A stretch of 64,000 nucleotides of DNA from Lachnospiraceae bacterium GAM79. GTDB lineage: Bacteria > Bacillota > Clostridia > Lachnospirales > Lachnospiraceae. The position numbers and the translations under genes are program-made. Positions 51,713-60,368 of the stretch are shown here, in pieces. The DNA lies in NCBI GenBank assembly GCA_020735665.1, contig CP085928.1, positions 2,836,501 to 2,900,500 of the forward strand. Direction: 5' to 3'. Position 1 is the stretch's first letter. Every line of letters begins with the position of its first letter. The notes below the pieces were generated by a model. The model was not told the origin of the DNA and made no database searches. It saw only the letters and a program-made list of their open reading frames with translations.

Positions 51713-51747
51713 CGCCAGTTTTCCCTCACGGAAATCTGGCGTTTTTT
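51713..51747 (+). terminator. hairpin with T-run in the kdpE downstream gap
   Basis: CGCCAG ... CTGGCG around a TTTTCC/GGAAAT inner stem, then TTTTTT. The 615-bp gap also holds the two gene fossils listed next. The stretch from about 51700 to 51850 resembles the leader in front of a sigma-factor-like gene of Tn916-type elements. Confidence 0.6.
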
Positions 51748-51849
51748 GTTGCCATTTTTTCGGAGGTGACCCGGTTGCCTGCCGGTGTCGGTCTCCGCCT
51801 CCATTCGATTCACCCGTCAATCATCCGTGAATCGAAATGGAGGTACATA

Positions 51850-51895
51850 ATGAAGAAAATTAACCTTCGGGAACTTTATCCTGAAGTTTATACAA
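51850..51895 (+). pseudogene. 5' fragment of an ICE sigma-factor-like gene
   Basis: ATG 51850 with GGAGGTACATA in front opens MKKINLRELYPEVYT, the start of sigma-70-like proteins of Tn916/Tn1549-type elements in Clostridia. Homology stops at about 51895. The frame runs on only to 51930 with an unrelated end (SRRRSLYQYDK). Confidence 0.65.
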
Positions 51896-52000
51896 GTAGG
51901 AGAAGAAGTTTATATCAGTATGATAAATAAAGCTGAAAAATATTGTTGGTTTATGACGCCATATCTAATCATAACAGATGAAATGACGCATGAAAAATAA
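51896..52000 (+). pseudogene. internal fragment of a cardiolipin synthase gene
   Basis: In another frame the sequence reads VGEEVYISMINKAEKYCWFMTPYLIITDEMTHEK then TAA, matching the segment of cardiolipin synthase after the first catalytic motif. It abuts the sigma-like fragment with no spacer and lies 75 bp before an intact phospholipase-D-family gene. Confidence 0.65.
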
Positions 52001-52074
52001 ATTTTGTTGAGGTTAAATTGAGATTGACTTTGTATTGTATAAGTATGAAATAAAAAGGAATCAGGTGATGTACA

Positions 52075-53508
52075 ATGATAAAGCATAAAATATGTAAAAT
52101 CCTTCTTGTTATACTGGCAATTTTTTTATGTGTGGTTTTTTATGAATTGCTCGGAATCTGCGTTGCATATAAAAAGCAGCCGGAAGTGTCCAATACAACC
52201 AAAAAAGAAACAATAAATGGGTCATGGAACGAATGCAGTGAAAATACAGAACGGGCAGTAATCATAGAAAAGAATCCAGAAGCGCTTTTACAAAGAGTGC
52301 GTTTGATTAAGAATGCAAAAAAGGAAATTATTCTTTCTACTTTTGCATTTCAATCCGATGAAAGTGGAAAATTGATTTTAGGAGCACTGCATGATGCGGC
52401 AGACAGAGGTGTACATATTCGTCTGTTAGTAGATGGAATGGAGAGCTGGATTGATATGGAAGGAAATCCGTATTTCTATGGATTATCTTCCCATGAGAAT
52501 GTTGAAATTAAACTGTATAATAAGGCCAATCCGTTGAAACCGTGGAAAATGATGGGTAGAATGCATGATAAATATTTGATTGCAGATGGAAAGAGATATA
52601 TTCTTGGGGGAAGAAATATACACAATTATTTCCTGGGTGATTTTCCGGGACATAAGAACTATGACAGAGACGTGTTAGTGGTTTGCGATGAACCTGAGAA
52701 AGAAAATTCAGTTAACCAGTTGTCAGAGTATTTTGAAACCATATGGAATCAGGAAGACAGTGGTTATTTTCATAACAATAAAAAACTGGCAAATAGAAAA
52801 TCTGTAAAGAACGCAGTTTTAGAGCTGCAGAACAGCTATCAGAAATATTTTGAGGAGAATAAGGAAAGAATCTGCGAGACCGATTATACGGACGAAACTT
52901 TTGAGACAGAAAAGATTACATTAGTGTCAAATCCTATTCACACAGGTTCCAAAGAACCAGTAGTGTGGTATCAGTTGGGAGAATTGATGAAAAATGCAAA
53001 AAATCGTGTGAAGATCCACACGCCATATATTATCTGTAATGATATGATGTATAATACATGGGAGGAGATTGCAGAGAACGTTTCAGATTTTTCTATCATG
53101 ACAAATTCAGTTGCGAATAATAGGAATCCATTTGGGTCTGCCGATTATGCGAAAAACAGAAATAGAATCTTAAGTACAGGAATTAATATCTGGGAATATG
53201 AAGGCGGTTATTCATACCACGGAAAAAGTATTCTGATTGACGATGATCTGTCTGTAATCGGTTCCTTTAATATGGACATGAGAAGTGTATATCTGGATAC
53301 GGAACTGATGCTTGTAATACGCAGTAAAGATATTAATAAACAGTTGGAAGAGGGCATGATGGAATATGAAAAAGTGTCCCGCCAGATATTAGAAGGCGGA
53401 ACTTATAATGATCCATATCATGTAGAGCCAATCGAATTAACAAAGAAACGTCAGAGAAAAATATTTTTGGTACAGCATCTGCTTGGATGGGCAAGGTATC
53501 TGTTTTAA
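52075..53508 (+). CDS. phospholipase D-like protein, cardiolipin-synthase type
   Basis: A 477-residue membrane-anchored enzyme. One N-terminal hydrophobic segment (ILLVILAIFLCVVFYELLGICVAY) is followed by two HKD motifs. The first is MHDKYLIADGKRYILGGRNIHN near 161, the second YHGKSILIDDDLSVIGSFNMDMRS near 381. Both His-Lys-Asp sets are intact. It could join phosphatidylglycerol molecules into cardiolipin or cleave phospholipids. The PgsA-like gene downstream supports a lipid role. ATG 52075 follows AATCAGGTGATGTACA. Confidence 0.85.
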   Translation: MIKHKICKILLVILAIFLCVVFYELLGICVAYKKQPEVSNTTKKETINGSWNECSENTERAVIIEKNPEALLQRVRLIKNAKKEIILSTFAFQSDESGKLILGALHDAADRGVHIRLLVDGMESWIDMEGNPYFYGLSSHENVEIKLYNKANPLKPWKMMGRMHDKYLIADGKRYILGGRNIHNYFLGDFPGHKNYDRDVLVVCDEPEKENSVNQLSEYFETIWNQEDSGYFHNNKKLANRKSVKNAVLELQNSYQKYFEENKERICETDYTDETFETEKITLVSNPIHTGSKEPVVWYQLGELMKNAKNRVKIHTPYIICNDMMYNTWEEIAENVSDFSIMTNSVANNRNPFGSADYAKNRNRILSTGINIWEYEGGYSYHGKSILIDDDLSVIGSFNMDMRSVYLDTELMLVIRSKDINKQLEEGMMEYEKVSRQILEGGTYNDPYHVEPIELTKKRQRKIFLVQHLLGWARYLF

Positions 53509-53525
53509 TAAGGAGGAAGGAAAAC

Positions 53526-54197
53526 GTGTTTCAAATATTGATTGTAGAAGATGATAAAGAATTAAGCCAGCTATTCCAAAAAGTGCTTGAGAAGAATGGA
53601 TATCAAGTCAAAAGTGCATCGGATGGAGCACAGGCATTAGAAGTATTGGATAAGGAATATATTGATCTGATCATTTCTGATATTATGATGCCGGTTATGG
53701 ATGGCTATGAACTGGTGTCAGAACTTCGTTCAGCAGGATATCAGATACCAGTGCTTATGATCACTGCGAAAGGTTCCTTTGATGATATGCGTCAGGGATT
53801 TTTTTCGGGAAGTGATGATTATATGGTAAAACCGGTAAATGTGAATGAAATGGTTTTAAGAGTCGGAGCACTGCTTCGCCGTGCACAGATATTGAATGAA
53901 CACAAAATTGTGATCGGTTCAACAGAGTTTGATTATGATGCAATGACGGTTACAACTGATAAGGAAAGTCTTGTTTTACCTAAAAAACAATTCCTGCTTT
54001 TATATAAGCTTGCAGCTTCGCCAGGCAGAACATTTACAAAACAACAGTTGATGGATGAAGTATGGGGATACGAGACGGAGGCAGACCCACATACAATAGA
54101 GGTACATATAGGAAGACTCAGAGAGCGTTTTAAAGATAACCCAGATTTTGAAATCGTAACAATGCGTGGAATTGGATACAAGGTGGTGAAAAAATAA
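53526..54197 (+). CDS. response regulator, OmpR family
   Basis: A 223-residue regulator. The receiver has ILIVEDDKELSQLF at 4-17, SDIMMPVMDGYE near 51 (phospho-Asp) and KPVNVNEM near 101. The winged helix has LPKKQFLLLYKLAASPGRTFTKQQLMDEVWGYETEADPHTIEVHIGRLRERF and GYKVVKK at the end. GTG 53526 follows GGAGGAAGG. Its stop codon shares a base with the start of the kinase. Confidence 0.9.
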   Translation: MFQILIVEDDKELSQLFQKVLEKNGYQVKSASDGAQALEVLDKEYIDLIISDIMMPVMDGYELVSELRSAGYQIPVLMITAKGSFDDMRQGFFSGSDDYMVKPVNVNEMVLRVGALLRRAQILNEHKIVIGSTEFDYDAMTVTTDKESLVLPKKQFLLLYKLAASPGRTFTKQQLMDEVWGYETEADPHTIEVHIGRLRERFKDNPDFEIVTMRGIGYKVVKK

Positions 54198-55240
54198 TGG
54201 AACAAAAGAAAAAAAAAGGATTGCGGATCCGATCCTGTCTGACTGGTGCAATCTGGCTTGCACTTGTATTTTCAACAGTCATATCTGCTTTATTATTTGC
54301 TTTTTTGAATCATTTTTTTAATCTGCCGGGCAGCATACCTGTGCTTGGCTGGCTTTTGATTTTCAATACATTGATTGCAGGGCTGATCACTTCCTTTATC
54401 AATGCAAAGTTACTGGAACCAATTACCAGACTTAGTAAAGCAATGAAGGAAGTTTCTCAGGGAGATTTTGAACAGCATTTGGAAACGAACAGCCGTATAG
54501 CAGAAGTTGGAGAATCTTATCAAAGTTTTAACGTTATGACAAAAGAACTTCGTGCAACAGAGGTGCTGCAGATGGATTTTGTATCTAATGTTTCTCATGA
54601 GTTTAAGACCCCGATTAATGCCATTGAAGGATATACAATGCTGCTTCAGGGAGAAGAACTGTCTCCGGATCAAGAGGAATATGTAGAAAAAATCTTATTT
54701 AACACCCAAAGGCTTTCCGGATTGGTTGGTAATATTTTGCTGTTATCCAAGTTAGAGAATCAGAATATACCAATGAAAAAAACGGAATATCGTCTGGATG
54801 AACAGATCCGCCAGGCATTTCTTTCATTGGAAACAAAATGGACAGAAAAAGAAATTGGTTTTCAGGTAGAATTGGAGGAAGTTAAATATACTGGGAATGA
54901 AGGACTTTTTATGCATATCTGGATAAATCTTTTAGATAATGCGATTAAGTTCAGCCCTTCAAAGGGGACAATTACGATGTTTCTGAAACAAGAACAGGAT
55001 TCTGTTAAGTTCATTCTGGAAGATGAAGGACCAGGAATAGAGGATGATGTAAAATCCAGAATATTTGACAAGTTCTATCAGGTAGATGGATCTCATAAAG
55101 CAGAAGGAAATGGCCTAGGTCTTGCACTTGTAAAACGGATTGTAGATAGTGCCGGAGGAACAATCAAAGCAGAAAACCGTGAATATGGTGGATGCAGATT
55201 TGTTATAGAGCTGCCAAAGCAGAAAGATGAGATTATATAG
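54197..55240 (+). CDS. sensor histidine kinase
   Basis: A 347-residue kinase with two membrane segments (about 17-65), a HAMP-like linker (INAKLLEPITRLSKAMKEVSQGDFEQHL), HisKA with FVSNVSHEFKTPINAIEGYT near 130 (phospho-His), and HATPase with NLLDNAIKFSPSKGTI, EDEGPGIEDDV and GNGLGLALVKRIV. The extracellular loop is very short, which suggests sensing within the membrane. It is coupled to the upstream regulator. Confidence 0.9.
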   Translation: MEQKKKKGLRIRSCLTGAIWLALVFSTVISALLFAFLNHFFNLPGSIPVLGWLLIFNTLIAGLITSFINAKLLEPITRLSKAMKEVSQGDFEQHLETNSRIAEVGESYQSFNVMTKELRATEVLQMDFVSNVSHEFKTPINAIEGYTMLLQGEELSPDQEEYVEKILFNTQRLSGLVGNILLLSKLENQNIPMKKTEYRLDEQIRQAFLSLETKWTEKEIGFQVELEEVKYTGNEGLFMHIWINLLDNAIKFSPSKGTITMFLKQEQDSVKFILEDEGPGIEDDVKSRIFDKFYQVDGSHKAEGNGLGLALVKRIVDSAGGTIKAENREYGGCRFVIELPKQKDEII

Positions 55241-55273
55241 TTTTAAGATAAATTAGAAGATAGGAGGATTTAT

Positions 55274-56338
55274 ATGACATTTTATCAGGAGTTGCAGTTA
55301 AATCAGGCAGGTTCTAAAAAACTGTTGAAAGAGAGTGAAACACTAAAAGAAAAATTATATCATATGTGGGTATATCTGGTGAAGATAGCTGTTACAATGG
55401 CATTTTGTTTTTTCTTTGTTAGTATGTTCAGCATCCTATTTGGAAATGAGAACAGCATTGTAGGTGTAGTAGTCTTATTATGTCTCATGGTGTTTAGAAA
55501 TGCGGATCTGGGGATCCACACCGGACAATCTACGATGCTTTTGGCTTTGTTCTTTGTAATTATGACTGTATGTCCGCATTTAGCAAATCAGTTTTCACCG
55601 GTATTGGGAATGCTGTTAAATATTGCGGCACTGGCTGTGTTGATTCTGTTCGGATGCCATAATCCACTCATGTTTAATCAATCTACATTGGTTCTTGGGT
55701 ATCTGCTGCTATATGGTTATGATGTTACGGGAAAAAGCTATCAGATGCGATTAGTCGGAATGGCTTTAGGTGCAGCACTTACCTGCTTCGTATTTTATCG
55801 AAATCATAAAAACAGAACTTATAAAAGAAATCTGAAAGATCTGATACAAGAATTTGATATCACTTCTTCCAGAACAAAATGGCAGATATGTCAGATTTTA
55901 TGCGTACCGATTGTCCTTTGCATTGCAGAACTTTGTAATATGCCACGTGCAATGTGGGCTGGTATTGCGGCCATGTCCGTGATTTTGCCGTTTATGGAAG
56001 ATATGCACTACAGAGTCCGTAAAAGGATTGTCGGAAATATTGCAGGTGTTATATGTTTTACAGTATTATATTTTCTGCTTCCTTCGTCAATCTATGCATA
56101 TATAGGAATTCTTGGTGGAATCGGTGTAGGATTTTCAGCACAATATGGCTGGCAGGCAGTATTTAACACATTTGGTGCTTTAGCCATTGCTGCAGAGACT
56201 TATGGACTACAAGGAGCGGTTAGTCTTAGAGTGATTCAAAATGTTTTTGGTGTTGTGTTTGCTTTAGCATTTTGTGTTATATTTTATTGGTTTATGTCTA
56301 AAAAAAAGGAAAGTGAGGTGACCGTACATGCAGAGTGA
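55274..56338 (+). CDS. FUSC-like integral membrane protein
   Basis: A 354-residue protein with nine or ten hydrophobic segments, arranged as two halves: 40-180 and 205-335, with a soluble loop between (NHKNRTYKRNLKDLIQEF). The second half contains RAMWAGIAAMSVILPF and YRVRKRIVGNIAGVI, typical of FUSC/aromatic-acid-exporter proteins. Such proteins export organic acids or help with envelope stress. Here it lies in a lipid operon. It overlaps the pgsA-like gene by 11 bp. Confidence 0.7.
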   Translation: MTFYQELQLNQAGSKKLLKESETLKEKLYHMWVYLVKIAVTMAFCFFFVSMFSILFGNENSIVGVVVLLCLMVFRNADLGIHTGQSTMLLALFFVIMTVCPHLANQFSPVLGMLLNIAALAVLILFGCHNPLMFNQSTLVLGYLLLYGYDVTGKSYQMRLVGMALGAALTCFVFYRNHKNRTYKRNLKDLIQEFDITSSRTKWQICQILCVPIVLCIAELCNMPRAMWAGIAAMSVILPFMEDMHYRVRKRIVGNIAGVICFTVLYFLLPSSIYAYIGILGGIGVGFSAQYGWQAVFNTFGALAIAAETYGLQGAVSLRVIQNVFGVVFALAFCVIFYWFMSKKKESEVTVHAE

Positions 56339-56900
56339 AGTGAATCAGGAAGAAAATTTGAATAGAATTATTACGGTTCCTAATCTTCTTTCTTTTTTTC
56401 GGCTTTGTCTGATTCCGGTAATTATATGGAGTTATTGTGTAAAGAAAAATCCTCTGTTAGCTGGTGAAATCTTATTGCTGTCTGGTCTTACGGATCTTGC
56501 TGATGGATATATCGCAAGAAGATTCCATAGGATTAGTAATTTAGGAAAAATACTTGATCCGGTGGCTGATAAGCTGACACAGGCAGCGATGTTAATCTGT
56601 CTGTTTACTCGTTTTCCGCATGTGCTTCTTTTAATCGTAATAATGGCAGGTAAAGAGTTGTATATGGTAGTCAGTGGATGTCTTGTGATACGAAAGACAG
56701 GAAAAGTATATGGTGCAGACTGGCATGGAAAGATAGTAACCTTTTTATTATATGGAACTGCAGCGGTGCATATTATATGGTTCCACATTACACCGATGGT
56801 ATCAGATCTATTGATTGGTTTGTGCGCTATAATGATGGTCATATCGGTCGCTCTGTATATTATCCAGAATACCAGGACTCTTAAGGGAGAGACTGTATAA
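56328..56900 (+). CDS. CDP-alcohol phosphatidyltransferase (PgsA-like)
   Basis: A 190-residue membrane enzyme. LTDLADGYIARRFHRISNLGKILDPVADK near 50-80 is the complete CDP-alcohol signature (DxxDG...AR...G...D...D). It moves a phosphatidyl group from CDP-diacylglycerol to glycerol-3-phosphate by analogy, giving the precursor of phosphatidylglycerol and cardiolipin. The cluster with a Cls-like protein and two-component system suggests stress-driven change of membrane lipids. Confidence 0.88.
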   Translation: MQSEVNQEENLNRIITVPNLLSFFRLCLIPVIIWSYCVKKNPLLAGEILLLSGLTDLADGYIARRFHRISNLGKILDPVADKLTQAAMLICLFTRFPHVLLLIVIMAGKELYMVVSGCLVIRKTGKVYGADWHGKIVTFLLYGTAAVHIIWFHITPMVSDLLIGLCAIMMVISVALYIIQNTRTLKGETV

Positions 56901-57070
56901 GCAATTTTATATTGCAATGACTAGAAAAATATTTAGGAGAAGATAGATATAAACAGTAAGTCAAACACACAAACTATGGAGTCTTTAGTCGGTTTAATAA
57001 AATTTTAGATTCTCTATTTACCAGGTTCTTCCACAGCTGATTGAACTCTGGGGACTGAATGTAAAAACGG

Positions 57071-57274
57071 ATGTTGAATCTAAAAAAAGTTCGCCCAACT
57101 GAGCGTGAAATGACAACCCCATTGTTTCTGCTTCGATGTGTGCAGTTAGGCTTATCGATGGCAGATCTTGATATGCTGTCGATAGGTCTTATCAATGATA
57201 TGTATGCAGAGAGCAGAAACGATGATTGCAAATATGCAGAACTAGCAACGCAGGAAGATTTCGACAAGTTTTAA
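57071..57274 (+). CDS. phage tail-assembly-type protein, fossil fragment
   Basis: A 67-residue frame: FLLRCVQLGLSMADLDMLSIGLINDMYAES ... YAELATQEDFDKF is the pattern of the small protein encoded between the major tail and tape-measure genes of tailed phages (tail assembly chaperone, frameshifted part). It lacks its usual partner and a good ribosome binding site. The 427-bp gap from 56901 holds nothing else recognised. Confidence 0.6.
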   Translation: MLNLKKVRPTEREMTTPLFLLRCVQLGLSMADLDMLSIGLINDMYAESRNDDCKYAELATQEDFDKF

Positions 57275-57327
57275 TGGTAATAATTATTAATAATATGTTA
57301 TACTCAAATCAGTAAAGAGGTGATTAT

Positions 57328-58341
57328 ATGGTTAATAGCCATTTTATTCCTCAACTCATTTTGAGACATTTTTGTGAAGACGAAAAAATCCAGTATTATG
57401 ATTTGAATTCAGGGAATATAGAGTCCAAGAGTACCAAATCAGTATTTTCCGAAAAAGGGTATTATCCTGAGAATATTGAGAAAGACTTATGTCACAAGAT
57501 AGAGGTTCAGTTTGCTAATATATTGAACAACAAAATTCTTAAAGAAAACTACAATATTGCTTTAACATCAGAGGACTTATTAACAATAAAGAAGTATTTA
57601 ATTATTACGACTTTAAGAGTTAAGGATGAAAATATGGAGCATAATCTCTGGTATAAGACCTTAAAAAGAGATGGATTTATTTTTGAGAATGACCCATTTA
57701 AGGATATATTCAGTGGTGATTTCTACGAAAACATGAATAAGATTTTAGAATGTCAAAATAAGGAAGAGTTGGTTAGGATAGCAAATAAAGGCGAGAACAT
57801 GAATCTTTTTAATTATGTGAAAGATGTTGTTTTTTCGTATAATGTATTTGTAAGAACAAACAATAGTAAAGAGGATTTAATTATTACTGATAGAGGATGG
57901 GCTGCATATATGGGACCTATTGGTGTAAGAAAGATGAACGCACTAATGCAAAGTGGTCGGATTGAAGATGCTATGTTGCTTCAAATGGTATCACCGCAAG
58001 ATTATGGTATATTTCCTTTATCAAGGAATATGGCAATAATTACAATGAGTCCTGCATATAAACAGCACTTAAAGGGTTCAGGTACAAGGATAATATATCC
58101 GCCACATGCCCCAACTTTATCTGCGTGTTTGGGATTTGGGAGTGAAGATACGATAGAACCACCTACAAATAAATTTTTAAAATCTGGTGCGATGGTGTAT
58201 CAATATAAAATTAAACAGTTAGTAAAAAGAGATGTTATCTTTTTGAATTCATTGTTACTAGATTATGCGAATCAGTTTTTTGGCTATGCAAATGCAGATA
58301 AAGTAAGATCAAGTTTGAAGGAAAAGAATATTGATATTTAG
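57328..58341 (+). CDS. DUF4238 family protein in prophage remnant
   Basis: A 337-residue protein starting HFIPQLILRHFCEDEKIQYYDL, the DUF4238 hallmark, with a helical middle (TSEDLLTIKKYLIITTLR) and LITDRGWAAYMGP and FPLSRNMAIITMSP as its conserved C-terminal half. No known activity. It has its own ribosome binding site (AGAGGTGA) and is followed by two terminators, so it is a self-contained insert between phage tail genes. Such inserts (morons) often serve defence or host change. Confidence 0.75.
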   Translation: MVNSHFIPQLILRHFCEDEKIQYYDLNSGNIESKSTKSVFSEKGYYPENIEKDLCHKIEVQFANILNNKILKENYNIALTSEDLLTIKKYLIITTLRVKDENMEHNLWYKTLKRDGFIFENDPFKDIFSGDFYENMNKILECQNKEELVRIANKGENMNLFNYVKDVVFSYNVFVRTNNSKEDLIITDRGWAAYMGPIGVRKMNALMQSGRIEDAMLLQMVSPQDYGIFPLSRNMAIITMSPAYKQHLKGSGTRIIYPPHAPTLSACLGFGSEDTIEPPTNKFLKSGAMVYQYKIKQLVKRDVIFLNSLLLDYANQFFGYANADKVRSSLKEKNIDI

Positions 58342-58346
58342 TTGAG

Positions 58347-58379
58347 AGCATCAATCCTTAAGTGGGTTGGTGCTTTTTC
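58347..58379 (+). terminator. terminator 1 after DUF4238
   Basis: AGCATCAATCC pairs with TGGGTTGGTGCT, with TTTTT after it. Confidence 0.75.
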
Positions 58380-58380
58380 T

Positions 58381-58405
58381 TGCTCGGAGAAATCCGAGCA
58401 TTTTT
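58381..58405 (+). terminator. terminator 2 after DUF4238
   Basis: TGCTCGGA / TCCGAGCA with a GAAA-type loop, then TTTTTAT. Two terminators in tandem isolate the gene from the phage tail genes. Confidence 0.75.
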
Positions 58406-58439
58406 ATGTCAAAATTTAGGAGAGAGGAGGTGAGAATTC

Positions 58440-59150
58440 ATGGCAAGCCGTATACAAGGAATTACCGTAGAAATTGGTGGTGATACAACCAAATTACAGA
58501 ATGCCCTTAAAGGTGTGAATGGACAGATCAAGTCCACCCAGTCGAAGCTGAAGGATGTTAACAAACTGCTGAAACTGGATCCGGGCAATACGGAACTTCT
58601 GGCACAAAAACATAAACTGCTTGCTGAGGCCGTTGGTGAAACGAAAGAAAAACTGGCAACCTTAAAGACGGTAGCAGAACAGGCAAATACAGCACTTGCC
58701 AATGGAGAAATCTCACAGGAACAGTATGATGCCCTTCAAAGGGAAACCGTAGAGACGGAGCAGGATTTGAAGAACCTTGAAACACAGGCAAATCAGTCAG
58801 CTACGGCAGTCCAGAAGATAGCCACAGCCGGAGAAAAGTTAAAGACCACAGGAGATAACATTTCCTCTGCCGGACAGAAACTATTACCCGTTACAGCAGG
58901 GGTGACTGCTCTTGGAACCGCATCGGTTACTACGGCTGCCAATTTTGAATCTTCCATGTCACAGGTACAGGCAACAATGGGAATCACAAAAGATTCTATG
59001 TCAAAGGTAAACGGTCAGTCAGTGAATACAATGGATACCCTTTCTAAACTGGCAAAGAAGATGGGTGCAGAAACTGCATTCTCTGCATCAGAGTGTGCAG
59101 AGGCTCTTAATTATCTGGCTCTTGTAGGATATGACACACAGCAGATCTAG
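58440..59150 (+). pseudogene. phage tail tape measure protein, truncated
   Basis: A 236-residue N-terminal part: MASRIQGITVEIGGDTTKLQNALKGVNGQIKSTQSKLKDVNKLLKLDPGN, then coiled coils and the PhageMin_Tail-type stretch ANFESSMSQVQATMGITKDS ... LAKKMGAETAFSASECAEALNYLALVGYDTQQI. A complete tape measure has many hundreds of residues more; here a stop at 59148 and unrelated sequence follow. The ribosome binding site AGGAGGTGA is strong, so a fragment may still be made. Confidence 0.85.
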
Positions 59151-59258
59151 AAGGTTGGTTAGGTTTCCAACATTGACCTTGTGGTAACTTTGGACAGGAA
59201 AAGGAAACATAACAAGTAAAAATATCTGTTAATATAAAGAATACTACAGAATAAATTT

Positions 59259-59301
59259 AAACAGGTTTTACCGACAATGAAATGTTGGTAGAACCTGTTT
59301 T
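59259..59301 (+). terminator. terminator hairpin after the prophage fossil
   Basis: AAACAGGTTTTACCGACAA / TTGGTAGAACCTGTTTT, a long stem with few mismatches, then TCAGTTTTG. Confidence 0.7.
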
Positions 59302-59375
59302 CAGTTTTGAGATGACCTGTGTTATAATGAATATTAATTTATTTATAGTTGCAAAAGAAAAAGGAGATGCATAAC

Positions 59376-59663
59376 ATGTGGTCTGTGACCAGAATAGATG
59401 AAGCAGATTATGGCTGCGAGGAGCGGATGCCCGGGGAACCGCTTCTGGTGCTGGTAACAATCGAAAGTGACGATGGCAGAATGTGCCGGTTTGAGTGTGC
59501 GGAGAACTGGCTCCTGCAACAGGGCATAGATGAGGGTGATGAATGGCCGGAGGATATTGAACAGGTGGAAGCGGACAGAGAACAAATTGACCGGATGAGC
59601 GAGTGGATGAACAAATACTATGAAGCCGTAGAGGAAATGGAAGACCTGTTTGATGCAGAGTGA
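59376..59663 (+). CDS. small acidic hypothetical protein
   Basis: A 95-residue, very acidic protein (many Glu and Asp, pI low), with three Cys and Trp-rich parts (MWSVTRIDEADYGCEERMPGE at the start, RFECAENWLLQQG in the middle). No domain recognised. ATG 59376 follows AAAGGAGATG. It precedes the acetyltransferase by 39 bp and may be co-transcribed with it. Confidence 0.65.
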   Translation: MWSVTRIDEADYGCEERMPGEPLLVLVTIESDDGRMCRFECAENWLLQQGIDEGDEWPEDIEQVEADREQIDRMSEWMNKYYEAVEEMEDLFDAE

Positions 59664-59702
59664 ATAAGTAAACGAAGAAAGACAGAAAAGAGAGGACTTA
59701 CC

Positions 59703-60182
59703 ATGCAGATAATGAATGCAACAGAAGAAGATAAAGATGAACTGCTGGCTTTATACCATGCGATGATCGGGGGACCATGTGAGTGGAGCGAGACATACCC
59801 GGATGAGAACACGATCGCATTTGACCTTAAGAATGAAGACCTGTTTGTGATGAAGAACGATGCGGGAGAGATCATTGCGACGATCTCAATCGACCATGAC
59901 GATGCCGTGGAGTCGCTCACCTGCTGGCATGAGGATCAGGCACCGTCGGGAGAATTGTCCAGACTCTGTGTAAGAAAGGATATGCAGGGACAGGGAATCG
60001 CAAAGCAGATGATGAATTATGCCGGTGATGTGTTGAAGAACAGGGGCATGAAAGGAATCCATATTTTGGTTCGGGAAGGCCATGTGGTAGCACTCTCGAC
60101 ATATGCAAAGATCGGGTTTAGAACTGTCGGGGAATGTGATCTGTTTGACAAACATTTCATTTGTATGGAGAAGAAATTCTAA
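59703..60182 (+). CDS. GNAT family N-acetyltransferase
   Basis: A 159-residue acetyl-CoA-dependent transferase. SRLCVRKDMQGQGIAKQMMNYAGDVLKNRGMKGIHILVREGHVVALSTYAKIGFRTVGE covers the acetyl-CoA site (VRxxxQGxGxA) and the last strands. Substrate unknown. ATG 59703 follows AGAGAGGAC. Confidence 0.85.
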   Translation: MQIMNATEEDKDELLALYHAMIGGPCEWSETYPDENTIAFDLKNEDLFVMKNDAGEIIATISIDHDDAVESLTCWHEDQAPSGELSRLCVRKDMQGQGIAKQMMNYAGDVLKNRGMKGIHILVREGHVVALSTYAKIGFRTVGECDLFDKHFICMEKKF

Positions 60183-60210
60183 GACAAATTACGGACATAA
60201 AAATTATATC

Positions 60211-60284
60211 AGTCAGGAAATATAGCACTGCGTTCCGGTGTTTGCCGCAACGCCTCAAACTCGCTATTTTCCTGACTTTTTTCA
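60211..60284 (+). terminator. terminator after the acetyltransferase
   Basis: GTCAGGAAATATAGC pairs with GCTATTTTCCTGAC over a long arm, then TTTTTT. The loop contains GTTCCGGTGTTTGCCGCAACG, which forms an inner stem. Confidence 0.7.
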
Positions 60285-60368
60285 TGATTTTTCTTGTCTG
60301 AAACGCTTGTGGAATCAGGTGCTTTTTGATAGAATGACTGCAAATAACTTCCCTGGGGAGGGAAGCAG

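Noticed and set aside
56901-59150. An intact prophage
   Set aside because: Only a tail-assembly fragment and a truncated tape measure are present; no capsid, terminase, lysis or integrase genes are in the window.
58440-59150. Complete tape measure protein
   Set aside because: It stops at 236 residues, whereas this family runs to many hundreds more, and the sequence beyond is unrelated.
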